55,000 bases of DNA from positions 19,499,819 through 19,554,818 of the forward strand of contig NC_135564.1 of NCBI RefSeq assembly GCF_964340395.1. Direction: 5' to 3'. How positions within the stretch are numbered: the first letter of the stretch is position 1; every line of letters starts with the position of its first letter. The notes beneath the pieces were generated by a model that saw only the letters and a list, made by a program, of their open reading frames with translations, did no database searches and had not been told where the DNA came from. The stretch is from Glandiceps talaboti (taxonomy: Eukaryota > Hemichordata > Enteropneusta > Spengelidae). The translations under genes and the position numbers were made by a program. This document shows, piece by piece, positions 10,345 to 23,490 of this stretch.

Positions 10345-13300
10345 CTAGACAATTAAACATACATTATGGTACACACATGACCAATATTCACTAAATAAAG
10401 TTTGTACTAATTTTGATGGACTTTGCTGATGAAGTATAAATATCATACATGTACATATTAAAGTGAGATTAAATCCTGTTTATTGGTCCACTAAGATCTC
10501 CAAACAATGGAATCCATGTCCATGTTGTGCCTAGCTTTATATGTGTCTAAATTTGAATAATTAATTAATTAATTAATTAACTTAATGATGTGTAAATCAC
10601 CTGGTGAGAATTACTACCAAGCAACCAATTATGAGCAAGATGGATGTCACCATTTAACTTGGCTAATTTATACTGGCCCACATGTTCACCCACTTAAATT
10701 TTGCTGTCTTGGCAGATTTTTTTTTTTTCAAAACACACCCCAAAAAATAATATACACTATACATGTATCAGTTTTTTTTTTATCAATTTCTCATTATTTG
10801 GTATTAGTTTTTAACAGACCATTGTGGATTACTTCTCCGAGAGTTTATCCAAGATTATCAATTACATTTCCTAACTCAGAGGGTAGATAATATTATTTAG
10901 AAAACAATTTCCAGGCAGATAAAATACAATTAAAGTTTTAACAATGATAGGTATTACCTGTCTTCAACTCTGTGTGTAACTCTCTAGTCTTTTTCCCCTA
11001 GGTGTACTTAATTTTGATGGTCCAGTTACTTGTTACCATGGGAATAATTGCATTGTTTGTATTCAGGTAAGGACTTCGTATGCTATGATTTCTGTGTTAC
11101 ACTGAGGTAATGAGCCAGTAGCAATATTGGATATGATAACATGATGACATTACTGTTATAGGACAATGTTTATAGTAGCAAAGTACTCATGTCCAGGTTT
11201 CCAATCCTTGGTGCTCACATAAGTGTTACGTTATTAGTGGATCCATATGAATTATAATAATAATAATAATAATAATGTTGGTTTCTGTATAGCGCTTTCC
11301 CACTCTGTGCTCAAAACGCTATATAATTATTACTTCTGGCACAGATCTGTAGCTATAGTGGTACAATGGCCCTTTACACTTCCTGAACTCCCTAGGGAGC
11401 ATACAATCCAGTGCAGCCTCTATAAGCACGTAGGATTAATGCATTCACATTGCAATCTCTATCCTACCAGGTCCTCAATTATACAGCTGGGTTGACTGGG
11501 GTACAATTGTGGGTCAAATCTTGCACAAAGACTTTAGCCATTCAGAAACAAAGGCAGCGATGGGGCTTCATTCTCACAAACCAGAGCTGTTATTTCTTCA
11601 GCTACACTTTGAAATCCAGTGGGATGGCGCTTTAAGAAATGTGAACGGTGCCGTAAAACAGACCGTTGTTTGCGACAATGTAGGACTTCAATCCAGCCAC
11701 TCTAACCATTCGCCCATCATGACATGGGATTATTTTTTGGTTCTGGATCAACTTTTCTATAGCTCTATCAGACAACTGTATTTTCATGCCTAAATTTTAT
11801 GATAATCTGAACTGGGCCTTTAAAATCAGTATCTTTAATTACAGAATTGAGCCATTAACTAAGGGTTTCTTATCTTTCATCTTTCTTATCACTGAATAGT
11901 GTTTGTTGGCAGTATTTACCAATGTGATAAAACACTATTACATAACACATCAGGCAAAGCTAAGCTTAATATCTAAGTGTGAAGCCCCTAATGTCATATC
12001 AGTTGTTATCAGTTTTACTGACCCATTATCAGTGACATTGCAAATAGCTTTAGAGATGCAAACAATTTTTATGACACCCGACTTGCTGACTCACCAAGTC
12101 GGAAAGTCGCACTTGAACCGCTAATACAAAAATCCATCATATTTGTTTTACCAGTTATAAACAGTTCAACTTGCTGTGATCAATTGTCTTTCTGTAAATC
12201 TTTTATCAAATGTACCTAAAGTTATTTTCAATTTTATTTTATTTTTCATCCACAGTTCAAGCGTAAAGTTTTTTGTTCAGCAAAATTCCTGGCTGTATTG
12301 GATCTCATAGTAAGTGCTCTATATCATATTTCTCTGTAAGTTTACACAGTAGTCACAAGAGAAACATATTAAAATGTACCTAACTCACCATATCCTGATT
12401 ATTAGAAGTGACCTTTAAAGGTTTGACCAATAGGCGTTGCTATTTGCAGGCCGTTTTGGGGGCTAGAATATTACTGTAGCATAAAGGCAGCAGACATGAA
12501 GTTACCATGATTCATTTTCAGTGTTCTTCCCACTGTTTTTTATATTAGCAACTACCAGTAAATTAAAACATGCCTTACAACTACTGTATATGCTCGTGGA
12601 TGTAATGTAGCCGTGATTTATTCACTGTTTAGTGCATATTGCCATACATGCAGCCATAACCAAAATTTTAGCCCCACTTTGCCAAGTCTTGACTTGCGAT
12701 ATACTTATAGCAATATGGCTGGTAATTCGGTAACTGGTATCTGAAGACTTATTGTGCACATAGTCACCACAGTCCCAGAATGGCTGCAGAGTGCTTTCCT
12801 CTGTCAATGCTGAATAGTGAGCAGTTTCCCTAATATGTACACTGCATTCTGGTTACCAAAGTTTTGGGTCATTACACAAGAGTGTGCCCCAGATTTGGAA
12901 AAGTGACGACTGAAATTCGGTCACGGCTGTTGAGTGTATGGGCCTTGCTTGAAGCCATCAACAGAATGAGTGTAAAAGAGCTTCATGTGTACAGTAGTTA
13001 TAGGCATGTTTTGATTTCAGGTTGCTAATAAAACAGTAGAGTGAGAACAACACTGCCATCTGCATACTACAACACTAAACCATTCTTGTACTCACTATGG
13101 CTTGGAAATAGCACTCCTAGTGGCCAAACCATGAAATCTTTTATCTTTAAATTTCTCATACCTGGAATAATGGCATGTGAGCCAGTTATGCTATGTAAAA
13201 ATCAAAGAAGAGCACCCTCAATGATTGTAGTAATAACGGATGACTTAACTTAAATCAACACTAAAATTCAGAATCTTTCCACAAAGTGTCACAGAAATCT

Positions 13301-16241
13301 AAATTGACAGATAGGCAGACAGGTGAAAACATAGCCAAAGCTGCCACCATCTGATTTCATTTGTTAATATATGATCTGATTCATTTAGGGGAGTAAAGTG
13401 AAAGATGTTGTTACCTATAAATTATAATCAGTGTTTCTCAGGACATGAAATTGAAATTTATCAATACTTCTTTTGCAGTGGTTTGTTCATCATATTCTAC
13501 ATTTTCTTGGTATGTTGTGAGAAGATTCGTCGCAGCTATCCCACAAATATCATCATGCTGGCATTGTTTGTAAGTTGTTTCTGTATCACATTTATACAGA
13601 ATGTGACATTTTGACTTTATAAAAGTATTTCTACTGTTAGTCATTTTGTGTACGTGTATGATAGCACACATGTAACTTAAAGTTCAGGGTGTAAAGTATA
13701 TAATCTGTGTGTGTCTGCATCTGTGTCTGTTTTTGTCTGTGCATATACAAGTGCCTACACACACATATATATCTCTTCTTCGACTCACTAATGTATAGTG
13801 GCTATATTTGACTTTGAATCTGAAGATCACTTTAACTATGTCCAGAGAATTGAGAAGTCATGACCCCATGACCCCAAACCTGTTGTTGATGATGATGATG
13901 ATATGTGTTTTATTGTCATATATATAATGATACATATATAATGAAATGTGCATTGATTTTGCGTGTAATGAAGAATTTACAAAAACAATATTCTGTAGAG
14001 GACTCCTAACACGAGATTGATGCGTTAACAGAGAACTTAAATTGATTCATTAAGAGTGTGGACTGCAGTTGGATAAAAGCTAAACAATGTGCAATTAGAA
14101 CCTGATTTGATCAAATGGTACCGCTCGCCTGAGTGCATAAGTTGGAATAAATTACGTACTGAATGGAAATCGTCTTCTGTTCTTGTGAATATGTAAATCC
14201 CAACTTTTAGAATGATGTGCATAGCTTCTTGATATGACAAATGTACATGTGGACCTTACAGTAAACTCTATAATGAATTATTTGGCAGAATTCTGTGAGT
14301 GATTACCACAAGCATCATGTTAATTGCTGTGTGGGTGACTTTGTTTGAATTAAAATTTTCTCAGCTCCTCATTTCTCTAGACACAGTGAATGATACCTTC
14401 AGATTCAGAGCCATGGATAGCCTCTAGACTATGACACCCTATTCCACTCAGTTATCCAAAAAATGTAGGAAATTTTCTGTATGTACAAAAAGGACTTCCA
14501 TTCTACGAGTCTATTTATTTTCCTGTCGTTTTCATTTTCAGACATTGTGTCTATCATACATGGCAGGTACAATCTCAAGGTAAGAACTTCTGGAATCTTC
14601 ATTTAAATAACATCACCAGGCATTTGTCTCAGTAATATATTGTTTTCATAACAACTGTGTGCCTATTAGTGTTATTGCATGGGCTTACAACTCTAAGATA
14701 CAATATTAAGCAAGCAGTGACATAGTCTGTAACAGCATGTGGCAAAATACACATGTGTAATATACATGTACATGTACCACTACAAAGACAATCAGAATTA
14801 AAAGTGTGTCTTTAATAGAAGTGATTGAGGATCTTGGTTCTGAGATTGAAGCGGGGTTCTTTTTTGGGGTACCCAAGACATTTTGACCAAATTATATCCA
14901 TACTTGTATATATCTTAATACCATGTGAGATCTAGTAGTTGGGAGACATGACTTAGTCTGTAAGGTGTAGTGTGATGGGGCGCCCTCACACATCAGTCAG
15001 CCACTTACTACCAGTGAGGCAGAATGACATGACTCGACACAATTTATTCGTGGGAATAATATATTTAAAATAATATATCAACATGAAGCAAAAGTGAAAA
15101 CCATAACTTTATAGACTGTGTGTGTTTATGAAATAACACCATGTGTAGAGTTTAACCAATCTTTGATTTATTAACTTAATATGTAATAACCTATTTTTAT
15201 TTTTCCCCATAGCTATTATGATATCCGGTCTGTGATGATTGCTTTTGGCATCAGTGCTGTAAGTATTCTAATTTCAAAAAATATACAGGAGATAGTTGAA
15301 ACACAAAACTACTAGGTAATCATTTCAAAATACAAATTTTGACTTCAGAATCATGAATGTTGTGATAGCCTTAGGTTTATATACATGTACATGTTATCAG
15401 TGGATTTCTGGATATTGCAACTTAGGGGTACTTTCAAAAGTGACTGGAACTAGTGATATTATGAAGGGCATTCTGAATGATGCCCCAAAATGCCTTGTAG
15501 TGCCTGTATCAAACAAGTTTGATGCTCATCTATTATGAAAGACACAGCTATCAACTGCCATTATTAGAAATGATCAATACAATAACATCATATTTACATG
15601 TGTCCTGTTTGGTGTATGAACTTTGAAGGCAGCACAAAAAACTTCAGATATCTTCGCATTAAGGGAATTAAAAGTGAAGCTGGCTTCGTCGTCATGTATT
15701 TAGGTTTGTTTGAAAAACAAGGATAAAGTTGTTTAACATTTTGTATTTATACAAAGCACATTTACAAGAGATTCTTAAATCATTGTTTTTTGGCAGTTTT
15801 TTCATATAAGAATATATGATAGTATTTGTTATATATAAACATATGAAAATGAAGCACCAAAATGTATCAACCTTAAGTAAGACACAACACACAGTATTCA
15901 AATGTAGCACCAAGTAATTGCCTCACTGAATGAAATATCCTTAAGAAGCCAGTTAACTTCACTTTTACTAAGTTTTAAACCAAAGATGTGCACACAAATA
16001 CATGAAACAATATTTTTTGCAAAATTTTAAGATATCCTTAAAACATGTGCCAGCTATGTTCTCATTTCCAATTTAAGTAGAAAAAAAATTTGAAGTGGCT
16101 ATGTCAGTCACTCACTCTTAATAAATTCAGGAAAGACATCATATTTTTTGCAACATCATTATTGGGGTTGCCTTGTTCAGTGCCTTTGAACGTTACTATG
16201 TACTGGAGTCAGTTGTTTTATAAGTCAGTTATATGTTTCTG

Positions 16242-16291
<50 letters not shown>

Positions 16292-17538
16292 AGATAGATA
16301 TAACCTAAAGAAATCATACAGATCTAGACAGTAACTGTAAAATAATATTAACATGTACACTATTCATATTTATTTGTAGGGTGTGTGCTTTGGTGTCACA
16401 ATCTTTTCAATGCAGACTAAATTTGATTTCACAACCTGTGGAGGGCTGTTATTTATGTGTTCACTGGCTCTGTTCTTGTTTGGCATCGTCTCCATATTTA
16501 CATACAACCACATTCTCCAAACTGTGTATGCTGGACTTGGTGCGTTACTCTTTTCAGCGGTGAGTAGAAAAAAAGTTTTCTACTGTTCGTGGATACCATA
16601 TCTGTGACCAAACTTCACAGTATCAATTCATTGTCTGTATTGACTCAATATGACTTCCAAGCTTACAGTTGCACAAGCTGGGTTTATACATATTGAGTGT
16701 AGATTTTACTGCATATTGGAGAGGTACTCACAGTATTGTACTTACTGGAGCATACTTAACCACCACTTGCAATTGACTGAACTCAACTCTTGTATAAATA
16801 TAACCCACAACAATCTGATGATGTAATTTATCAACTGTTTTTAATTAGTAATGCAAGAAGACAATTGTAATATTATAGAAGACATCAATCAACGTTAATA
16901 TTATATTTGAATGTGACTTTATATAAGTATTTTCACTTGAGTTGAAAGGCTACGAGCTCAGTTTAAGTTGTTGTAACTGTGTACTATGTTAGATTTTTGG
17001 TTTTTGAAAAATGTGTAAAATCACAATAAATGTAAATAGTGCTATCATTTTGATGGGTTGAGCTATCTGTGTACTAGTCATTGATGGTACTGTGTACACT
17101 AGATTGATGTCCATGAGTAAACAGTTATAAAGAAAGTAAATTTGCGAGATGCTGAGTTTTGAATACTAATTATGCAAGCTTCAACAAGTAAACCAACATT
17201 AGGTCATATTTACAGAAATTATGAAAAATTAGTTCTTAGTACACCTACATGTACTGGGTATTCAATTTGACAATAGATGTCGCAAGGATTTCAATTATCC
17301 TGTAATATCAAATTTGATAGTTAATGGGAAGAGACAAGTACAGATATTCTTTCTAAATATACTAATAAAATGTGTTTTATTTCAGTTTCTGGCATTTGAC
17401 ACACAACTTATCATGGGAGGGAAGCGTTATGAACTGAGCCCAGAGGAATACATCTTTGCTTCCATCAATCTCTACATTGATGTTGTCTACATATTCCTGT
17501 TTCTCCTACGACTTGTTGGAGGTGGTTCCGGTAATTAA
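8994..17538 (+). CDS. Lifeguard/TMBIM family membrane protein (313 aa, 9 coding exons)
   Basis: Coding exons are 8994-9138, 9970-10139, 11002-11066, 12256-12309, 13479-13569, 14542-14579, 15213-15258, 16380-16559 and 17386-17538. All have GT..AG borders and the phases sum to 314 codons with the TAA. Residues 1-90 are a Pro/Tyr-rich cytosolic tail with PPPPSYEQ near the start, as in GRINA/FAIM2-type Lifeguards. The sequence DKTVRRMFIRK precedes TM1 (106-126), and six further hydrophobic segments follow. The C-terminus carries FDTQLIMGGKRY and NLYIDVVYIF. D268 and D295 match the two aspartates that gate the pH-sensitive calcium leak in bacterial YetJ. Known family members act in Golgi/ER membranes, modulate calcium release and inhibit Fas or ER-stress apoptosis. 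That role is inferred here by homology. The gene is complete, with no lesions. Confidence 0.95.
10266..10342. repeat. (CA)n microsatellite
   Basis: Two CA tracts are separated by a short GACAGACACAGATA interruption, in LFG intron 2. It is typical neutral simple sequence. Confidence 0.95.
11250..11740 (-). mobile_element. tRNA-derived SINE, copy 1, with a nested MITE
   Basis: On the minus strand this reads from a tRNA-like head (ATGGGCGAATGGTTAGAG) through AGCCCCATCGCTGCC and TTTCTGAATGGCTAAAGT to AAAGCGCTATA and an (ATT)n tail at 11253-11276. The same order occurs at 20487-20835 and 24590-24930. The B-box part is disrupted by a 112-bp insertion (11569-11680). It lies in LFG intron 3. Confidence 0.85.
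11569..11680. mobile_element. hAT-like MITE nested inside the SINE
   Basis: The ends CATTCTCACAAAC and GTTTGCGACAATG are inverted repeats. Flanks TGGGGCTT and TAGGACTT are a slightly decayed 8-bp target duplication. The sibling at 48991-49093 shares the ends and the internal TACGGCACCGT block, and has a perfect 8-bp duplication. It interrupts the SINE relative to the two intact SINE copies. Confidence 0.8.
14945..15045 (-). repeat. Hairpin-forming repeat family, copy 1
   Basis: The reverse complement of this stretch matches 47100-47197 over GATGTGTGAGG, a GTCACGGCGTA-like block and CCTTACAGACTA. It is in LFG intron 6. This copy is more diverged and its outer inverted repeats are weak. Confidence 0.55.
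16239..16292. repeat. (GATT)n tetranucleotide microsatellite
   Basis: About 13 GATT units with one interruption, ending in GATAGATAGATA, in LFG intron 7. Confidence 0.95.
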
Positions 17539-17811
17539 AGAAGATGCATCTCTAAACACATTGGAAATAATACACAACAATATAACATCACAGATATGTA
17601 TTAAACATTCTCTATCGTAAATTCAACACATTTTTCAGATCAGAAAGGGTTGTGTCTTTACAGAGATTGCATGCTGTCATGGCAACTGGAAACATAAATG
17701 CGAAACAAAAAATTAAAAAGCAGATAAAACTGATAATTTAGGTTGATTGATTGATAATTAATACTGTCCTTCATGGCCAGGTTTGATTCATGTATCCAAC
17801 TGGCCATCATC

Positions 17812-17817
17812 AATAAA
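17812..17817 (+). promoter_or_regulatory. Candidate LFG polyadenylation signal
   Basis: The canonical AATAAA hexamer lies 274 bases downstream of the LFG stop, in CATCAATAAACTTG. It is the first clear match after the CDS. Confidence 0.5.
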
Positions 17818-19754
17818 CTTGAACTCAGTTAGTCAGTATGAAATTTACATTATGCTACAGAAAATCAACATATTCGGTTTGGGTGATAGTTTTGTGGTAC
17901 AGTCTACTACAGCTGATAGTACCAGGGCAACTGATAAGATGCACCCTTAGACATTAAGCGTATATTATATTTATCTGTGTTAGGTATTTACAGTAGGAAG
18001 AGACATGACTGAAGTTGTAAACTTCTAAGTAGGGAAGAAGAAGGGAGTAGATTTTGTCATTTCTGGTAAATATTCCGATAATATTTTATTTTGAAAGTTT
18101 ATTGATTAATGACAAAGACTTCTTAGGTACAGTGTAGGTAGATGCAGTTACACATATTATAAACATATAATCAGAATCTGATAGGCCAATTTATATGTTT
18201 CCTTACGATCTCATTTAATTGTCACAGAATACAAATGTGAGTAATAAATTCAATTTATTGCATTAGGTCTCTTGACCAATGAGCACACCGTTAAATAACA
18301 ATACAAAATTACCTAACAACAGAGCACCTATACAACAGTATGTTTAAGTGCTGAAATAATTCGACACAAAACCCCCAACAAGGTTGGAGAAGGTACAAAT
18401 GAAAATCAAATGAATGAATGAATGAATGAATGATTAAACCAATCAATCGATCGATCAATAAATACTAACTTAAAGAAAATTTACCCAAGAATATGCACTG
18501 ACTGTGATTTAACACAGAAGTTGAAAATATGTACACTGTACATAGTTGTGATTTTTGTGAAATGTATTCTATGGCAGCTAAGTTGGCATGCAAGTATACA
18601 ATCTACTGTACAGATCATAAATCACTGTCTGATGGGCTAGCATCTTGCTACCATCAGTGCTAACACAGGACTTACACAATTAAACACCCCCACCAGCATG
18701 TGTTAGCAACTGGGGCAGTTACTTGCCTGCACCAGGCAGGATTTCTTAGAGCTGGTACTATACATATACCTATACTATTGACAGCAAATATGAATTACAT
18801 TTACAATGCAGTAGCTGTTATTGGTTCAAATAAAGACTAATGTAAAAAAAACTTAAAGCTGCACTTAGCTGGAACTGGAACATTTTGTCAAAACTGATTG
18901 GTTAGATACAATGACTTACTTGTAATGTCTTGTTCCCCGAACAGTATTGAAGTACCTGTACCTGTAGGTAAACATATTTGTGTAGCAGTACACATACTCT
19001 GGTGCAATATATCCAGTCAAATTGATTTTTGCATTCACACCCAAACACCAGAGTTCCAACTTCCAATGAATCACAGTTTTGACTTATTACTATACTTTTA
19101 GATTTAATTGGTATTTTAACAATTGTTAGTTAATAATATATTGTTAGATTACTGATAGAAAATATAGTACCCCAGTTACAACTAGTTCAGCGTTAAAATT
19201 TTGTGTCTGAACCCTCACATTTACAGTGATACATCAAAATAGGAAAGGGTTAGGTCACAAATGTCTAAAATCTCTATTTGAACCAAAAAACATCTATTTA
19301 ATAAAACTATCTGCACTCAATTCTGGTCCTGGCAGCTTTTGCATATTTGAATTGTTTTTGTCCCAAGGGGAGATTGTTTGTACACAAGTCATTTAATTAC
19401 TAGTTAGGTAAAAGAACATTAATCACTAATAACTAAAACTAGTAAGTATCACTTACTTATGAAAGGTGATGGAAATTTAATGTAACACAACAACAATGAC
19501 TTCCATGTTCAAATATCGCATCAGTGGATATTTGTCAACATTTGCTTTGTTCCGTCTTCTGTATGATTTAGATAACATTGATGTCAGTTTCCAATACAGG
19601 AATGGTGACACTGGTTTAATTAACTTTTTTTGAGCAAGCAGCGCACATAAAATTACCCTTTTAATGCATATATGTATATCCAGACTATGGCCTGTGAATG
19701 ATAATTTGATTTCTTCTCCGTTTAGTAGCATTAGGTCAAAGTGGAATGCATATG

Positions 19755-19864
19755 TACACACACACACACACACACACACACATGCACACGCTCTCTCTCA
19801 CACGTGTGCATGCACACATACATACATACATACATACATACATACATACATACATACATACATA
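19755..19864. repeat. (CA)n and (CATA)n compound microsatellite
   Basis: A (CA)14 tract, a short CTCTCTCTCACACGTG spacer, then about 12 CATA units. Intergenic. It produces spurious THTHTH and YIHTYIHT open frames. Confidence 0.95.
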
Positions 19865-20486
19865 AATACATACATTCAAAAATTCATACCACACCATGAC
19901 ACAAGAAATCACTGCACACACACACACAATCAGATGTAAAGATTGTCATTTTGTATTTTTATAAGTAAGAAGCATGGTGGCATACATCTTTGAACTAGCA
20001 AGCTGTTTCTTTGTAACTCTTCCTGGTAAAAACTACAGAATAATATTCAATGTATATAAAATGCCAACATTCGATATGAAATTTATCTCAAAAAAATAAT
20101 TTCAATTGGATTTTTGTCCCATTATGTTTGACCTAGAATGAACATGGAAGTAAAGCCGACAGGAAGAACAACTGCTTTACTCCACTGAAAATCCTTTTGT
20201 TTTGGACCAAGTTAATCCAATTGTATCCATTGTGTAAGGTTCTTAAGTGCCACCACAGCGTTGGTGATACCTTCCATGATATGAATAACGTTCATAATTT
20301 GCTTGCTGTGCAGCATAATTTCAATGTATCTCAATATACAATATAGCACTGACCGTAAGAGTAATGACTTAGATACTAGTTAGTTCAAGTCTTTAAATAA
20401 TTCACAAACGTACCATTGTACTTAATATATACAGAGTACATTATTATACCTGTCAAGATAAATTTTAAAAATTTCAAGGAATGTGG

Positions 20487-20835
20487 AGTCATGAAGGTCG
20501 AATGGTTAGCAGGCGATTTGAAATCTGCAGGTTGCAGGCTTGAGCCCCATCGCTGCCATTTGTTTCTGAATGGCTAAAGTCCTTGGGCAAGATTTGAACC
20601 ACGATTGTGACTCAGTCAACCCAGCTGTATAATTGGTGGGGTAGAGGTTGCAATGTGAGTGCTCTGCTAATAGAGACTGCAATAGATTGTATGCCCCCAA
20701 GGGGGTTGAGGAATTATAAAGGGCTGTTGTGCCGCTATAGATCTAGCTTGCCAGGGGTAATAATTGTAAAGCACTTTGAACACCCAGTAGGAAAGCGCTA
20801 TATAAAAACCAACATTATTATTATTATTATTGTTA
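20487..20835 (+). mobile_element. tRNA-derived SINE, copy 2 (intact layout)
   Basis: The head carries an A-box-like GGTCGAATGGTTAG and a B-box-like stretch in GGCTTGAGCCCC. Next come CGCTGCCATTTGTTTCTGAA, the body, a tail of GGAAAGCGCTATATAAAAACC and (ATT)n. The pol III promoter layout with a simple-repeat tail is diagnostic of a tRNA-type SINE. The tail suggests mobilisation by a LINE with a matching 3' end, which is an inference. Confidence 0.85.
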
Positions 20836-22200
20836 TTATAATAATACATCATTCTATACACAACCATCCATTTCAATGGGAACTTGATAAGTTGTTTTTA
20901 GGAAGAATTGAAAGATATAGAATTGCTTTAGCATAGCGAAATTATAACATACTTTGATATACACATGCAATCTCTCCATTGTATGCTATCAGATTTGCAC
21001 GTATTGGGAACTTCCCAGGCATGGGAATGTCATTGCATACATAAGGACCTCTCTTTTTGCAATATATCTGAATGAAAACCACACCTACAAAAATCAAAAT
21101 ACATTTCCCACCACATACACATTCACTTTGCATGTAATAAAAATATTACCATCCCAGTATGGGCAGTGTACACCTTCAGATTGGGATGAGGTCCATCTTT
21201 CTCGGATCAGGCAATTTACCATCCAATACATGTGTGCAAATGCTCACATTGGGAAGGTATAATATTACACTAACTTAAGTGTCTTACTTGAGAAGAAATT
21301 TTTATCAGAAGAAATATTTAGCTATGTGATTGACTATAGCTAGTTGGGAGACATATTAATGAATAAATATTTTGTAATATTTAATAACTTAATTAAATGT
21401 ATGAGATTTGTTATAAATATACATTATGTGATTTGTATATGATTATAGATGTTTTACACTGCAGCTGTCGTGGAGAACTTTCTTTAAAAAAAAACCAAAG
21501 TAGCTGTAACCTTTTTGCTATCTTTTCTTGGTTTTTGCCATTGAAAAATTAGACCAATCCTTTACTGGGTTCATGTCAGTCCTCCTGATAAGCCTAATTG
21601 CCTCTAAATTATTATTATCAATTATGGTGTGTACTCTACCTTGATGTCAATTTGTAAACAAACATGAACTGGGTGCAGATCATATTTATTGTGTTTATTG
21701 AGAAACTGTTACTTTGTGGGATGCATATAGGGTTTGCTGATTAGGTAACCAATCATGACCGTGGCAGTGAGTAAAACAACATAAATTGAAAATTGAAAAT
21801 ATACTTTTTAAATCATGAAAATGTATTAGTATTACAGCTGCTTAGGCTTTTGAAAAACGGAGTTGATTTTTTTTAAAGGTAGTGATATCCAGGATATTGT
21901 TACTCATCAGTGAATTATGTCATTTTTACTCTGGAAATCTGTATACAGACATAGCTTATTGTGAAAATGATTTATTTCTAAGTAATTACATGTACAGTTT
22001 AGTTGATTAGAAATTTGTATTTCGAGGCGAGCTTTATTTGTAATTTTAACAATTTCATTATTTTGTCATATAATATGTTTATGTACCATATATATGAAGG
22101 TATGTTGTTTTATATACATGTGTGTAAGAGTAAATCTTTTATGTTTGTAAAAAAATAAGATATTGCACTAGTATATGGGTTATGATTAGGATCAAAGTGC

Positions 22201-22597
22201 AATCTGATTAAAATCCGATGTAGATGTCAGCTAATCGTTCATTGCTATTTCACCTTCGCTATTTGGCCTGAATTGACCTTCTTGGTACATGTTTACATTT
22301 TTTAGCCTGATCGCCTCCTTTATTCAATTACTGGACTTCCTGTTGATATTCAATGTTTGTTGATGTTTGTTGATATTCAATACGTACATATATGCCCATG
22401 ACAAGTAAGACGCAACATGATTGGTTGCGAGGCTTAGTGAGCTGAAATTCGTTTGAATGGGCGCCTGTTCAGATGTAGAGGAGGCGATCAGGCTAAAAAA
22501 TGTAAACATGTACCAAGAAGGTCAATTCAGGCAAAATAACGAAGGTAAAATAGCAATGAACGATTAGCCGACATCTACATCGGATTTTAATCAGATT
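22201..22597. mobile_element. Long-TIR element with 12-bp target duplication (MULE-like MITE)
   Basis: Left (22201-22317) and right (about 22480-22597) ends are ~117-bp inverted repeats that differ at only a handful of positions. They begin AATCTGATTAAAATCCGATG. The element is flanked on both sides by GGATCAAAGTGC (22189-22200 and 22598-22609). The ~160-bp centre contains repeated TTGATATTCAAT and TGTTTGTTGATG units and no reading frame. Long TIRs with long target duplications are characteristic of Mutator-like elements, although 12 bp is longer than the usual 8-11. Confidence 0.85.
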
Positions 22598-23032
22598 GGA
22601 TCAAAGTGCATCTGAGTTTCTGAGTCAACATATTCTGACATCAATTAAAGGCCTATGTTTGAATCCCAAGTTCACATATTAGTGTTTTTATAAGGTATAG
22701 ATAGGATTATTCTTTCATTCTGGACTAATTTTTTCTACAGCTCGGCCAGACACTGTTTTCACTCCTAAATTTTAATCCCGCATTCAACATGGCCCTTTAA
22801 CACTGACTTTTCATGCAAAAAGACCACCTAGGCCACAGACTTTTTCCACTACAGAAGACGATCTTACCTACTCTACAGTTATCAACTTTAACTTGAAAGG
22901 AATAATAAAAACATACAGTTTTGCCTTATCCACCCATTGCATATACCAAATGAATATTAATTTACCCAGATATGAGGTGAAGAAATGAAAATTGGACTTA
23001 TGTAAATGAGTTACGTTGTCTGCATATATGCA

Positions 23033-23490
23033 GATGTAGCCTGGGAACCTGGAAGGCACTGTCTGCATATATGCAGATGTGGCCAGGGAACCTGGAAGGC
23101 ATTGTCTGCATATATGCAGATGTGGCCTGGGAACCTGGAAGAGATTGTCTGCATATATGCAGATGTGGCCTGGGAACCTGGAAGAGATTGTCTGCATTTA
23201 TGCAGATGTGGCCTGGAAACCTGGAAGGCATTGTCTGCATATATGCAGATGTGGCCTGGGAACCTGGAAGGCACTGTCTGCATATATGCAGATGTGGCCT
23301 GGGAACCTGGAAGGCACTGTCTGCACAGATGTGGCCTGGAAACCTGGAAGGCACTGTCTGCATATATGCAGATGTGGCCTGGGAACCTGGAAGGCACTGT
23401 CTGCACAGATGTAGCCTGGGAACCTGGAAGGCACTGTGTGCATTTATGCAGATGTACGTAGCCTGGGAACCTGGAAGGCACTGTCTGCAT
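23033..23490. repeat. 43-bp minisatellite, 11 copies
   Basis: Units start at 23033, 23076, 23119, 23162, 23205, 23248, 23291, 23328, 23371, 23408 and 23451. The unit contains GGCCTGGGAACCTGGAAGGC and the palindrome TGCATATATGCA. Two units are 37 bp because six bases (TATATG) of the palindrome are deleted, and the last has an ACGTA-type insertion. Few stops occur in any frame, so overlapping open frames appear on both strands. No gene is supported. Confidence 0.95.

Larger units (their letters stand above)
17539..22188. other. 3' UTR of LFG followed by a gene-free stretch
   Basis: AATAAA at 17812-17817 is the likely LFG polyadenylation signal, about 275 bases past the stop. Beyond it I see no exon. 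The stretch contains a (GAAT)n/(GATC)n run near 18413-18460, a (CA)n plus (CATA)n array at 19755-19864, and SINE copy 2. The 100-110-codon open frames around 20607-20936 and 20954-21262 are SINE or random AT-rich sequence. Confidence 0.5.

Noticed and set aside
12509-13070. A CAGTGTTCTTCCCA sequence resembling the hAT end at 2335
   Set aside because: The only possible partner (GTGAGAACAACACTGCC near 13060) is too degenerate to define an element.
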